A stretch of 64,000 nt of DNA, from the NCBI RefSeq assembly GCF_900119165.1, contig NZ_FPJG01000006.1:8992001-9056000 (forward strand), in the 5' to 3' direction. Of the stretch, positions 6,884 to 14,686 are shown one piece after another. Each line of letters starts with the position of its first letter. Within the stretch, counting starts at the first letter, position 1. The notes below the pieces were generated by a model. The model was not told the DNA's origin. It did no database searches and worked only from the letters and a program-made list of their open reading frames with translations. Source of the DNA: Amycolatopsis australiensis (GTDB lineage Bacteria; Actinomycetota; Actinomycetes; Mycobacteriales; Pseudonocardiaceae). The position numbers and the translations under genes were made by a program.

Positions 6884-8247
6884 CCACCACCCTCGCCGCC
6901 GCCTGGACCGGCCACGACACGCGCCTGATCGTCGCGACGGTCGTCGCGATCGCCGTGATCGTCGTGCTGATCACGAAGGTGAAGCTGCACCCGTTCCTGT
7001 CGCTCGTCCTCGGCTCGCTCGTGCTCGGCCTGACCGCCGGGATGCCGGTCGACAAGCTGCTCAAGAGCTTCACGAACGGCGTCGGCAGCACGGTCGCGTC
7101 CGTCGGCATCCTGATCGCCCTCGGCGCGATGCTCGGCAAGCTGCTGGCCGACTCCGGTGGCGCCGACCAGATCGTCGACACCGTGCTCGGCAAGGCCCGC
7201 GGCGGCGCGCTGCCCTGGGCGATGGCGCTCGTGGCGGCGCTGATCGGGCTGCCGATGTTCTTCGAGATCGGGCTCGTCATGCTCATCCCGGTGGTGCTGC
7301 TGGCGGCCAAGCGCACCGGGAAACCGTTGCTGCTGCTGGGGATTCCGGCCGTCGCCGGGCTCTCGGTGCTGCACGGCCTCGTCCCGCCGCACCCCGGCCC
7401 GCTCGCCGCGGCGGGCGCGCTCAACGCGAACGTCGGGGTGACGCTAGCGTTCGGCCTGCTCGTCGGCATCCCGACGCTGGTCGTCGCCGGCCCGCTGTTC
7501 GCCCGCGTCGCGGCCCGGCTGGTGCCGGACGCGCAGCCGCCCGAGCGGCTCATCCCCGAGCGCGCCGACACGGACAAGCCGCGGCCCAGCTTCGCCGCCA
7601 CGCTCACGACGGTCCTGCTGCCGGTCGTGCTCATGCTCGCGAAGGCGCTTTCCGACATCCTGCTGGGCAAGGGAGCCCAGGCCCGCAAGGTCCTCGACTT
7701 CGTCGGCGACCCGCTGATCGCGCTGCTGGCCGCCGTGCTGGTCGGCATGGTGCTGCTCGGCCGGCCGGCCGGGCTGGGCCGCGCGCGGCTGTCCACCGTG
7801 GTCGCCGACTCGCTGGGCCCGATCGCCGGGATCATCCTGATCGTCGGCGCGGGCGGCGGGTTCAAGCAGACGCTGGTCGACGCGGGCGTGGGCGACGTCA
7901 TCACGGGCCTGGCCAAGGACGCGGACCTGTCGCCGCTGCTGCTCGGCTGGCTGGTCGCGGTGGCGATCCGGCTGGCCACCGGCTCGGCCACGGTGGCGAC
8001 GGTCTCCGCGGCGGGCATCGTGGCCCCGCTGGCCGCGGGGATGGACCCGTCGCACAGCGCGCTGCTGGTGCTCGCGATCGGCGCCGGGTCGCTGTTCTTC
8101 TCGCACGTCAACGACGCCGGGTTCTGGCTGGTCAAGGAGTACTTCGGCCTGTCGGTCGGCCAGACACTGAAGAGCTGGTCGGTGATGGAGACGCTGATCT
8201 CCGTGGTCGCGATCGCGCTGATCCTGCCGCTGTCGCTGATCGTTTAG
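6880..8247 (+). CDS. gntP: gluconate:H+ symporter, GntP family
   Basis: A 455-residue membrane protein with about 12-14 hydrophobic segments. Family landmarks are the LPMFFEIGLVMLIP block, HGLVPPHPGPLAAAG and the C-terminal FFSHVNDAGFW block. It imports gluconate with protons to supply the overlapping gluconokinase gene. The start codon ATG overlaps the gntK stop (ATGA). A strong hairpin follows the stop. No 6-phosphogluconate dehydrogenase gene is in the cluster. Confidence 0.93.
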   Translation: MTTTLAAAWTGHDTRLIVATVVAIAVIVVLITKVKLHPFLSLVLGSLVLGLTAGMPVDKLLKSFTNGVGSTVASVGILIALGAMLGKLLADSGGADQIVDTVLGKARGGALPWAMALVAALIGLPMFFEIGLVMLIPVVLLAAKRTGKPLLLLGIPAVAGLSVLHGLVPPHPGPLAAAGALNANVGVTLAFGLLVGIPTLVVAGPLFARVAARLVPDAQPPERLIPERADTDKPRPSFAATLTTVLLPVVLMLAKALSDILLGKGAQARKVLDFVGDPLIALLAAVLVGMVLLGRPAGLGRARLSTVVADSLGPIAGIILIVGAGGGFKQTLVDAGVGDVITGLAKDADLSPLLLGWLVAVAIRLATGSATVATVSAAGIVAPLAAGMDPSHSALLVLAIGAGSLFFSHVNDAGFWLVKEYFGLSVGQTLKSWSVMETLISVVAIALILPLSLIV

Positions 8248-8255
8248 CCGCGAAC

Positions 8256-8289
8256 GAAGGCCGTCACCCCACCGCGGGTGGCGGCCTTC
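8256..8289 (+). terminator. terminator after gntKP
   Basis: GAAGGCCGTCACC pairs with GGTGGCGGCCTTC (13 bp, one mismatch) across an 8-nt loop and is followed by TTC. It begins 8 bp after the permease stop and ends 8 bp before the -35 of the next transcription unit. Confidence 0.75.
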
Positions 8290-8297
8290 TTCACGGG

Positions 8298-8327
8298 TTG
8301 ACATGTGACCTTTTGGTCACCTATTCT
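8298..8327 (+). promoter_or_regulatory. promoter with embedded operator, ArsR gene
   Basis: TTGACA at 8298 and TATTCT at 8322 are separated by 18 bp. Between them lies the perfect inverted repeat GTGACC-TTTT-GGTCAC (8305-8320). The GTG start of the ArsR gene is 7 nt after the -10, which predicts a leaderless transcript. A repressor bound to the palindrome would block RNA polymerase, so autoregulation by the ArsR protein is the simplest reading. Confidence 0.7.
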
Positions 8328-8333
8328 TCCTTC

Positions 8334-8657
8334 GTGCCCGACGACGACCTGGTGTTCAAGGCGCTGGCGGATCCGACCCGCCGGTTCCTGCTCGACCTGC
8401 TCTTCGAGCGTGACGGCCGCACGCTCACCGAGCTGGAGACCCAGGTGGACATGACCCGCTTCGGCGTCATGAAGCACCTGAAGCTGCTGGAGGAAGCCGG
8501 ACTCGTCGTGGCGCGGAAGGAGGGCCGCGAGAAGCGGCACTTCCTCAACCCCGTCCCGATCCGGCAGATCCACGACCGGTGGATCGACAAGTACACCGAG
8601 CGCCAGGTCACCGCGCTGCTCGACCTCAAGAACGAACTGGAAGGCGAAGAACCATGA
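8334..8657 (+). CDS. ArsR-family winged-helix regulator
   Basis: A 107-residue ArsR/SmtB-type winged helix: FKALADPTRRFLLDLLFE, then a recognition helix near MTRFGVMKHLKLLEEAGLV and a wing. No metal-binding cysteine cluster is visible, so it is probably not a metal sensor. It belongs to the subset paired with AHSA1/SRPBCC genes. GTG 8334 is chosen because the promoter's predicted start site falls on it. The stop overlaps the next start as ATGA. Confidence 0.85.
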   Translation: MPDDDLVFKALADPTRRFLLDLLFERDGRTLTELETQVDMTRFGVMKHLKLLEEAGLVVARKEGREKRHFLNPVPIRQIHDRWIDKYTERQVTALLDLKNELEGEEP

Positions 8658-9160
8658 CGAAGACCGTGCAGGTCCACCGCGTTTACATCAAGGCGACCCC
8701 GGAGCGCATCTGGGAGGCCATCACCAAGCCCGAGTGGACGCAGAAGTACGGCTACACCGGCCTCGCCGACTTCGACCTCAAGCCCGGCGGCAAGCACCGC
8801 ACCCGCCCGACGCAGGCGTTCATCGACGCGGGCATCACCGGCGACCTCGTCGACGGCGAAGTGCTCGAAGTGGATCCGCCGCGCAAGCTCGTCATCACCT
8901 GGAAGCTGCTGATGGGCCTCGAAGGCATGGCCGCCGAGCCGTACACGACGGTCACCTACGACATCGAAGAGACCAAGACCGCCGGCACCAGACTGACCGT
9001 CACCCACGACGTCACCGGTGCGCCGCTCACCGCCGAGATGGTCGGCGGGGTGCACGAAGACGTCAACGCCGGCCCGGGTGAAAACGCCGGTGGCGGCTGG
9101 GACTGGGTGCTCTCGGACCTCAAGTCCCTGCTGGAGACCGGCGAAGTCCTGGTGCCGTAA
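8654..9160 (+). CDS. SRPBCC/AHSA1-domain protein
   Basis: A 168-residue single-domain START-like protein. It opens VHRVYIKATPERIWEAITKPEWTQKYGY, the typical first strand and helix of AHSA1 proteins, and ends with a long helix (GWDWVLSDLKSLLETG). The fold holds a hydrophobic ligand in a central cavity; the ligand here is unknown. Coupling to the ArsR gene by a 4-bp overlap suggests the pair is one ligand-responsive unit. A very strong hairpin follows. Confidence 0.85.
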   Translation: MTKTVQVHRVYIKATPERIWEAITKPEWTQKYGYTGLADFDLKPGGKHRTRPTQAFIDAGITGDLVDGEVLEVDPPRKLVITWKLLMGLEGMAAEPYTTVTYDIEETKTAGTRLTVTHDVTGAPLTAEMVGGVHEDVNAGPGENAGGGWDWVLSDLKSLLETGEVLVP

Positions 9161-9165
9161 CGGGT

Positions 9166-9205
9166 CTGGTGGCCTGCCTCGCGCCGCTTCGAGGCAGGCC
9201 ACCAG
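9166..9205. terminator. bidirectional terminator
   Basis: A perfect 16-bp stem, CTGGTGGCCTGCCTCG with its complement, and an 8-nt loop. It lies between the SRPBCC stop and the end of the convergent kinase gene, 2 bp before the latter's stop. Confidence 0.8.
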
Positions 9206-9207
9206 GT

Positions 9208-10176
9208 CTAGGTGCGCTGGGTCGCCGCCTTCAGCGAGGCCTTCGCGGCCTCCGGCGCGCCCAGCGTGTCCAATCCGAACAACGCCGCTCCCACCACGGG
9301 GTTCACGTCGACGACCCGGACCACCGCGCGCGGCGCCACCTTCAGGCACCGCTTCTCGATCTCCGCGATCACCGGCGCGCCTACCCCGGTCAGCACTCCG
9401 CCGCCGAGGATGATCTCCGGGTCGTCCTCGGTGAGGTCCAGCTTCCGGAGAATCACCGCCGCGAAGACGCTGACCTCCTCGACGAACCGCGTCACGACGT
9501 CCGCCGCGACCTCGTCGCCCGCCGCCGCCACCTCGAACAGCAGCGGGCACAGCCCGTGGATCGAGGCCGGGTCGATCTCCTCGAAGTGCAGGCCCTGCAC
9601 GACGTCCAGCAGCGTCGGCTTCCCGAAGTAGCGGGCCACCGCCGGCATCAGCGCCGTCCGCGGGCCGCGGCCGTCTTCCGCGCGCACGGCCCACCACAGC
9701 GCTTCCTCGCCGAGCCGGTAGCCGCCACCCCAGTCACCGGAGATCTTGCCCAGCGCGGGAAAGCGGTGGACGCGGCCGTCGGGCCCGACACCGGCGCCGT
9801 TGATCCCGGCGCCGCACACCACCGCCACGCCCACGCCCGCGCTGCCCGCCCGGAGCAGCGCGAGCGTGTCGTTGCCGACGGTCAGGGTGTCGCTCCACCC
9901 GCGCGCGGCCAGCGCCGCGTGCAGCGCTTCCTCCTCGCGCGGGAAGTCGAGCCCGGCCAGATACGCGGAGGTGTGGACCGCGTCCGGCCGCGTCCCGAAG
10001 GTGGGGTACGCCTCCAAAACGAGGTCTTCCAGCGCCGCGACGCAGCCCGCGACGCCGATGTTCTGCGGCGACGCGCCGGGGCCGCGGGACTGCCCCAGAA
10101 CGACGCCGTCTTCCGAGACCACGAGGACCTCGGTCTTGCTGTTGCCGCCGTCGATCGCGATGATGGCAGGCTTCAT
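9208..10176 (-). CDS. BadF/BadG-type N-acetylglucosamine kinase-like protein
   Basis: A 322-residue ASKHA-fold kinase. The phosphate-1 loop IAIDGGNSKTEVLV is at the N-terminus, followed by a central VGNDTLALLRAG (catalytic Asp), the VVCGAGINGAGVG adenosine/phosphate-2 segment and a late IILGGGVL. This BadF/BadG/BcrA/BcrD family includes GlcNAc and other amino-sugar kinases, so an ATP-dependent sugar kinase is the best call, with exact substrate unknown. It is the last gene of the sugar operon, with its ATG overlapping the GH4 stop. Confidence 0.85.
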   Translation of the reverse strand: MKPAIIAIDGGNSKTEVLVVSEDGVVLGQSRGPGASPQNIGVAGCVAALEDLVLEAYPTFGTRPDAVHTSAYLAGLDFPREEEALHAALAARGWSDTLTVGNDTLALLRAGSAGVGVAVVCGAGINGAGVGPDGRVHRFPALGKISGDWGGGYRLGEEALWWAVRAEDGRGPRTALMPAVARYFGKPTLLDVVQGLHFEEIDPASIHGLCPLLFEVAAAGDEVAADVVTRFVEEVSVFAAVILRKLDLTEDDPEIILGGGVLTGVGAPVIAEIEKRCLKVAPRAVVRVVDVNPVVGAALFGLDTLGAPEAAKASLKAATQRT

Positions 10177-11438
10177 CCGCGGGCCCAGGGCAGGTACTCG
10201 CGGTTGATCTGCACCAGCGAATCGGCGAGCGTGTCGGCCTTGCTGTACTGGCCGACCAGCGGGTGCGCGAGCAGGGCGTCGGCCACGCGGTCGCGGCCGC
10301 CCTTCAGCGCCGCCTCGAGCGCGAGGAACTCGTACGCCGTGGTCGCCGCGATGAGCCCCGAGAACCGCGGCTCCACCGGCGGCTGCGGGATCGGCTTCGC
10401 CCCCTTCAAGTCCACAGTGGATCGCGCTTCGATGACGGCGTCGTCCGGCAGGAACGGGAAAGTGCCGTCGTTGCGCACGTTCACCACGTGCTCCTCGGCC
10501 GGGCCGCCCGCGGTCAGCGCGTGCACGAGCTGCACCGCTGCCTCGGAGTAGTACGCCCCGCCGCGCTTCTCCAGCGACTCCGGCTTGGTGTTCCGCTCCG
10601 GGTCGAGGTAGATCTTCAGCAGCTCTTCCTCGACGTCGGAGACGACGTCCGCGCGCGGCCGTTCGGTGCGCTGCTTGGTGACCTGCTCGTCGTGCGCGTA
10701 GAAGTACTTCAGGTAGTACGACGGCACGACGTTCATCCGCCGCAGCCACTCTTCCGGCACGCTGACCTCGTTCGACAGGTAGCCGAGGTGCTGGTCGAGC
10801 AGCTCCGGCAGCCGGTCGACGCCGTCGACGAGCGCGCCGCGCTCCCAGCTCAGGTGGTTCAGCCCGGTGTGGACGAGCTTGACGTCGTCCGCACCGACCT
10901 GGAGGAGCTTCCCGAACTGGCGCTGCAGGTTGATCGCGACGTTGCACAGCCCGACCGCGCGGTGGCCCTCGTTGAGCAGGGCCCGCGTGACGATGCCGAC
11001 CGGGTTGGTGAAGTTGACGATCCACGTGTCGTCGCCGGCGATCTTGCGGACGCGGTCGGCGATGTCCAGGACCACCGGCACGGTTCGCAGGGCCTTGGCG
11101 AGGCCGCCCGCGCCGGTCGTCTCCTGCCCGACGCACCCGCAGGCGTGCGGGAACGTCTCGTCCGAGCGCCGCGCCCGCTGCCCGCCGACCCGCAGCTGGA
11201 TCAGGACCGCCGAAGCGCCGTCGACGCCCTCTTCCAGCGACTGCGTAGTCTTGACCCGTGCCGGGTGGCCCGCGTGGTCGAGCAGCCGCTGGCTGAATCC
11301 GCCGACGGCCTCGACGCGGTAGGCGTCCGGGTCGACCAGCACGATCTCGTCGACGTCCAAAGTGGACCGGCGCCCGGCGATCCCGTCGATCAGCTCCGGC
11401 GTGTAGGTGGACCCGCCACCGACGACTGCCAGCTTCAT
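10173..11438 (-). CDS. family 4 glycoside hydrolase, 6-phospho-beta-glucosidase type
   Basis: A 421-residue GH4 enzyme. The NAD-binding GGGSTYTPELI opens the protein. Cys in VGLCNVAIN and His in TGLNHLSW are the expected metal ligands, and FTNPVGIVT is also conserved. GH4 enzymes use NAD+ and Mn2+ in a redox-assisted cleavage of glycosides, usually 6-phosphorylated ones. Substrate is not decided by sequence. It sits between an ABC permease and a sugar kinase, so phosphorylation by the kinase may come before or after cleavage. ATGA overlaps at both ends. Confidence 0.88.
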   Translation of the reverse strand: MKLAVVGGGSTYTPELIDGIAGRRSTLDVDEIVLVDPDAYRVEAVGGFSQRLLDHAGHPARVKTTQSLEEGVDGASAVLIQLRVGGQRARRSDETFPHACGCVGQETTGAGGLAKALRTVPVVLDIADRVRKIAGDDTWIVNFTNPVGIVTRALLNEGHRAVGLCNVAINLQRQFGKLLQVGADDVKLVHTGLNHLSWERGALVDGVDRLPELLDQHLGYLSNEVSVPEEWLRRMNVVPSYYLKYFYAHDEQVTKQRTERPRADVVSDVEEELLKIYLDPERNTKPESLEKRGGAYYSEAAVQLVHALTAGGPAEEHVVNVRNDGTFPFLPDDAVIEARSTVDLKGAKPIPQPPVEPRFSGLIAATTAYEFLALEAALKGGRDRVADALLAHPLVGQYSKADTLADSLVQINREYLPWARG

Positions 11439-12325
11439 CCCTTGACTCCCGTGAATGTGATGCCCTTGACGAACGACTTCTGCGCGAACACGAACAGCAC
11501 GATCACCGGCGCCATGATCAGCGCGGTCGCGGCCATCGTCATGTTCCATTCGACGTGGTGCATGCCGCGGAAGGACGCGATGGCCAGCGAAAGCGGCCAG
11601 TGGTCCTGGTTCTCGCCGGTGTAGAGCAGCGGCCCGAAGTAGTCGTTCCAGGTGAACAGGAAACAGAACATCGCGGTGGCGGCGATACCCGGCTTGGCCA
11701 TCGGGATCAGCACCCGGTACATCGCCTGGAACTCGTTGCAGCCGTCGATCTTCGCCGCTTCGATGTAGTCCTTCGGAATGGTGAGGAAGAACTGCCGGAG
11801 CAGGAAGATCGAGAACGCGTCGAAGAAGAAGTACGGCACGATCAGCGGAACCAGCGTGCCGGTCAGGCCCATCCGGACCCACAGGTCGTACAGCGGCACG
11901 ACGGTGACCTGCGGCGGCAGCAGCATCGCGGCCACGGTCAGCATGAAGAACAGGTTCTGCCCGCGCCACCGCAGTTTCGCCAGCCCGTAGGCCGCCGGAA
12001 TCGCCGAAAGCAGCGCACCCGCCGTGGCGCACGCCGAATACAGCAGGCTGTTGCCGAAGTACTCCAGCAGCGGCGCCTTCTTGAACACCGTCACGAAGTT
12101 CTCGAAGTGCCATTCGCTCGGCCACAGGCTCGCCGTCATCGCCTGGTCGCTCTTCATCACCGCGGTGAGGAAGACGAACAGGATGGGCAGCATGAAGATC
12201 ACGCCCATGGCGATGCCGACCGAATGCAGCGCGATGAACGACAGCCGCTTGTCCCAGTTCCGCTTGAACCGCACCTTCGGCGGTACGCCCGCTTCGCGCT
12301 GCGGCGCTTCGGCCACGGCGGTCAT
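11435..12325 (-). CDS. carbohydrate ABC transporter permease, MalG type
   Basis: A 296-residue permease with six predicted TM helices. The ABC ATPase-contact EAA loop is clear (EAAKIDGCNEFQAMYRVLIP). It pairs with the MalF-like permease encoded just upstream. The ATG overlaps that gene's stop and its own stop overlaps the GH4 start, so expression is tightly coupled. No ATPase is encoded in the cluster; actinobacteria often serve several sugar importers with one shared MsiK-type ATPase. Confidence 0.92.
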   Translation of the reverse strand: MTAVAEAPQREAGVPPKVRFKRNWDKRLSFIALHSVGIAMGVIFMLPILFVFLTAVMKSDQAMTASLWPSEWHFENFVTVFKKAPLLEYFGNSLLYSACATAGALLSAIPAAYGLAKLRWRGQNLFFMLTVAAMLLPPQVTVVPLYDLWVRMGLTGTLVPLIVPYFFFDAFSIFLLRQFFLTIPKDYIEAAKIDGCNEFQAMYRVLIPMAKPGIAATAMFCFLFTWNDYFGPLLYTGENQDHWPLSLAIASFRGMHHVEWNMTMAATALIMAPVIVLFVFAQKSFVKGITFTGVKG

Positions 12326-13308
12326 GCGCCCTCCTCCTGGTGCTGGGACTTCCGCAGCTGCCGTACGAGAATCCACGTGAAGGCCGCGGACACGATGAAC
12401 AGCAGGACGGCCATCGCCGCCGCGTAGCCCATGTTGAAGTAGCGGAAACCCTGGACGTACAGCCAGATCGGGTACGTCAGCGTCGAGTTCTGCGGTGCCC
12501 CGATGAGCTTGGAGTTGCCCGCGACATCCGCGGTTCCGGCCGAAGCCGACGCCGCCACGATCGCCTGGGTGAAGAACTGCAGCGCGTAGATGATCGAGTT
12601 GACCACGCCGAACAGCAGCACCGGCGAGATCGACGGCAGCGTGACGTGCCAGAACCGGCGGATCGGGCCGGCGCCGTCGAGTTCCGCAGCCTCGTACTGC
12701 TCGGTCGGGACGTCCAGCAGCGCGGCCAGGATGATGATCATCAGCTCGCCGGAGCCCCACAGTGCCAGCAGCGTCAACGCCGGCTTCGACATCGCCGGGC
12801 TGTTGAACCAGAGCCCGCCGTCGATGCCGACGAGCCGCAGGAACCGGTTGACCGGGCCGAACTCCGGGTTGAACACGAAGACGAACGCCAGGGTCGCCGC
12901 CGCGGGCGGGGCGAGCGTCGGCAGGTAGCAGAGCGTCCGGACCAGCCCGACGCCCGACTTCAGCCGCGAGATCACCGACGCGACGCCGAGGGAGAACACC
13001 ACCCGGCAGACCGTGAGGACGACCACCAGCCACAGCGTGTTGTAGGCGGCCGTGCCGACCAGCGGCTCGCTGGTGAACATCCGGACGTAGTTGTCGAAGC
13101 CGACGAACACCGGCGCGTTGATCAGGTCGTACCGGGTGAAGGAGTAGTAGACCGTGGCGATCAGCGGGTAGCCGAAGAAGATCAGGAACCCGAGGAACGC
13201 CGGGGCCATGAAGAAGACGACGGTCCGGCGGCGCTTGGCCCGGCGGGCCCCCGTCCGCACCTTCGCAGGTGCGGACGGGGATGCCTTTTCGGCGAGCGTG
13301 GACGTCAT
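12322..13308 (-). CDS. carbohydrate ABC transporter permease, MalF type
   Basis: A 328-residue permease with a cytoplasmic Lys/Arg-rich N-terminus, six TM helices and the EAA loop EAAELDGAGPIRRFWHVTLP. It forms the membrane channel with the MalG-type partner. Start ATG 13308 overlaps the binding-protein stop by 4 bp. A periplasmic-type loop before the fifth TM is rich in Ala, Ser and Gly (ASASAGTADVAGNSK), somewhat longer than usual. Confidence 0.92.
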   Translation of the reverse strand: MTSTLAEKASPSAPAKVRTGARRAKRRRTVVFFMAPAFLGFLIFFGYPLIATVYYSFTRYDLINAPVFVGFDNYVRMFTSEPLVGTAAYNTLWLVVVLTVCRVVFSLGVASVISRLKSGVGLVRTLCYLPTLAPPAAATLAFVFVFNPEFGPVNRFLRLVGIDGGLWFNSPAMSKPALTLLALWGSGELMIIILAALLDVPTEQYEAAELDGAGPIRRFWHVTLPSISPVLLFGVVNSIIYALQFFTQAIVAASASAGTADVAGNSKLIGAPQNSTLTYPIWLYVQGFRYFNMGYAAAMAVLLFIVSAAFTWILVRQLRKSQHQEEGA

Positions 13309-14663
13309 CCGCCCGCGCCCTTCTGCTTCAGCTCGTCGTTGACCTGCGCGTCGACCTTGGCCAGGCCCGCGGTCAGGTCGGGGATCGACCCGGCCTGCCA
13401 CTTCTCGGCGAAGTCGTTGACCGCCTTGAGGTGCGCGTCGCCGATCGGGGTGGTCTGGTTGGCGACCAGCTTGCCGCTGTCGTAGATGTCGAGGAACGTC
13501 TTGAACTGCGGCTGCAGGTCCAGCTTCGGCGAGGTGAGCGACGCCTTGGTGCTGGGCACGTTCTTCAGGCCGTTGGCCATCTCCACCAGCGTGTCGGTGT
13601 CGAGGGTGACCTGCTTGATAAGCTCCCACGCGGCGCCGGGGTTCTTGGCGCCCTTCGGGATGGCGATGATCGTGCCGGTGGTGAAGCCGCCGCCGTAGTG
13701 GTCAGCCATGCTGTCGAGCACCGGGAACGGCGCGGTTTGGTACTTGACGTCCGGTGCCTGGTCCTTGAGGAACGCGGTGCGGAACTCGCCGTCGATGATC
13801 ATGGCGAGCTTGCCCTTGTGGAAGCCGTGGTCGGCGGAGTACTCGTCACCGAGGCCCGCCTTGAACTTCTCGACCTTTTCGTGGCCGCCGTAGAAGTCGA
13901 TGAGCTGCTTCTGGAACTCGAACATCGCCTTCCAGCCGGGGTTGGTGGCGAGGTCGGACTTGCCGTCCGGGCCGAGGAAGGGCGCGCCGAAGTACTGCGC
14001 CCAGTACTGGGCCTGGTTGGCGTAGAACGGCATCGAGGGCAGGAAGCCGGCGACCTTGATCGAGCCGTCCGGGTTGAACTCGGTGAGCTTCTTGGTGTCC
14101 TCGAACAGCTCGGACATCGTCTTCGGCGGCGAGGTGATGCCCTTCGCGGCGAACATGTCGGTGTTGTAGTACATCCCGTAGACGTCGGCGAGCATCGGCA
14201 TCGCGCACCGCTTGCCCTGGTACTCGGTGTAGTTGCGGACGGCGTCCGGGATCTGGTTCAGGTCGATCTTGTCGCGCTCGATGTAGGGCTTGAGGTCCTG
14301 GAAGCTGCCCGTCGAGCACCACGCGCCGAGGTTGTCGGTGTAGAAGGAGATCGCGACGTCCGGTGGATTGCCACCGCGGATCGACTGGGTCAGCTTGTCG
14401 TCGTCCTGGTTGCCCTCGTGCTTGATCTCGATGTTCGGGAACTTGGCCTTGAGCTTGTTGAGCCCCGCGGTGACCACGCCGTACTCGCGGTCGGTGAACT
14501 TGGAGTACACGGTGAGCGTGAGCTTGTCGTCCTTGCCGGGCGCGGCCGCCGCGTCACCCCCGCTCGGCGCGGCGGCGCCGGAGCAGGCGCTGGTCAGCAG
14601 GACGGACGCCGCGGCGGCGACGACTAACAGCGAGCCGCGGCGGGTCCGGGTGGTAGGGGGCAT
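13305..14663 (-). CDS. sugar-binding lipoprotein of ABC importer
   Basis: A 452-residue family 1 extracellular solute-binding protein. It has a lipoprotein signal (LLTSACSG lipobox, then an Ala/Gly/Ser linker) and the two-lobe fold with aromatic-rich ligand region (PFYANQAQYWAQYFG). It captures the oligosaccharide outside the membrane and delivers it to the permeases. I chose ATG 14663, which has GGAGGAGGG directly upstream, over ATG 14678. The ROK gene ends 23 bp upstream, so regulator and transporter are probably one transcript. Confidence 0.92.
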   Translation of the reverse strand: MPPTTRTRRGSLLVVAAAASVLLTSACSGAAAPSGGDAAAAPGKDDKLTLTVYSKFTDREYGVVTAGLNKLKAKFPNIEIKHEGNQDDDKLTQSIRGGNPPDVAISFYTDNLGAWCSTGSFQDLKPYIERDKIDLNQIPDAVRNYTEYQGKRCAMPMLADVYGMYYNTDMFAAKGITSPPKTMSELFEDTKKLTEFNPDGSIKVAGFLPSMPFYANQAQYWAQYFGAPFLGPDGKSDLATNPGWKAMFEFQKQLIDFYGGHEKVEKFKAGLGDEYSADHGFHKGKLAMIIDGEFRTAFLKDQAPDVKYQTAPFPVLDSMADHYGGGFTTGTIIAIPKGAKNPGAAWELIKQVTLDTDTLVEMANGLKNVPSTKASLTSPKLDLQPQFKTFLDIYDSGKLVANQTTPIGDAHLKAVNDFAEKWQAGSIPDLTAGLAKVDAQVNDELKQKGAGG

Positions 14664-14686
14664 GGCCCTCCTCCTCATCGGTTGGG

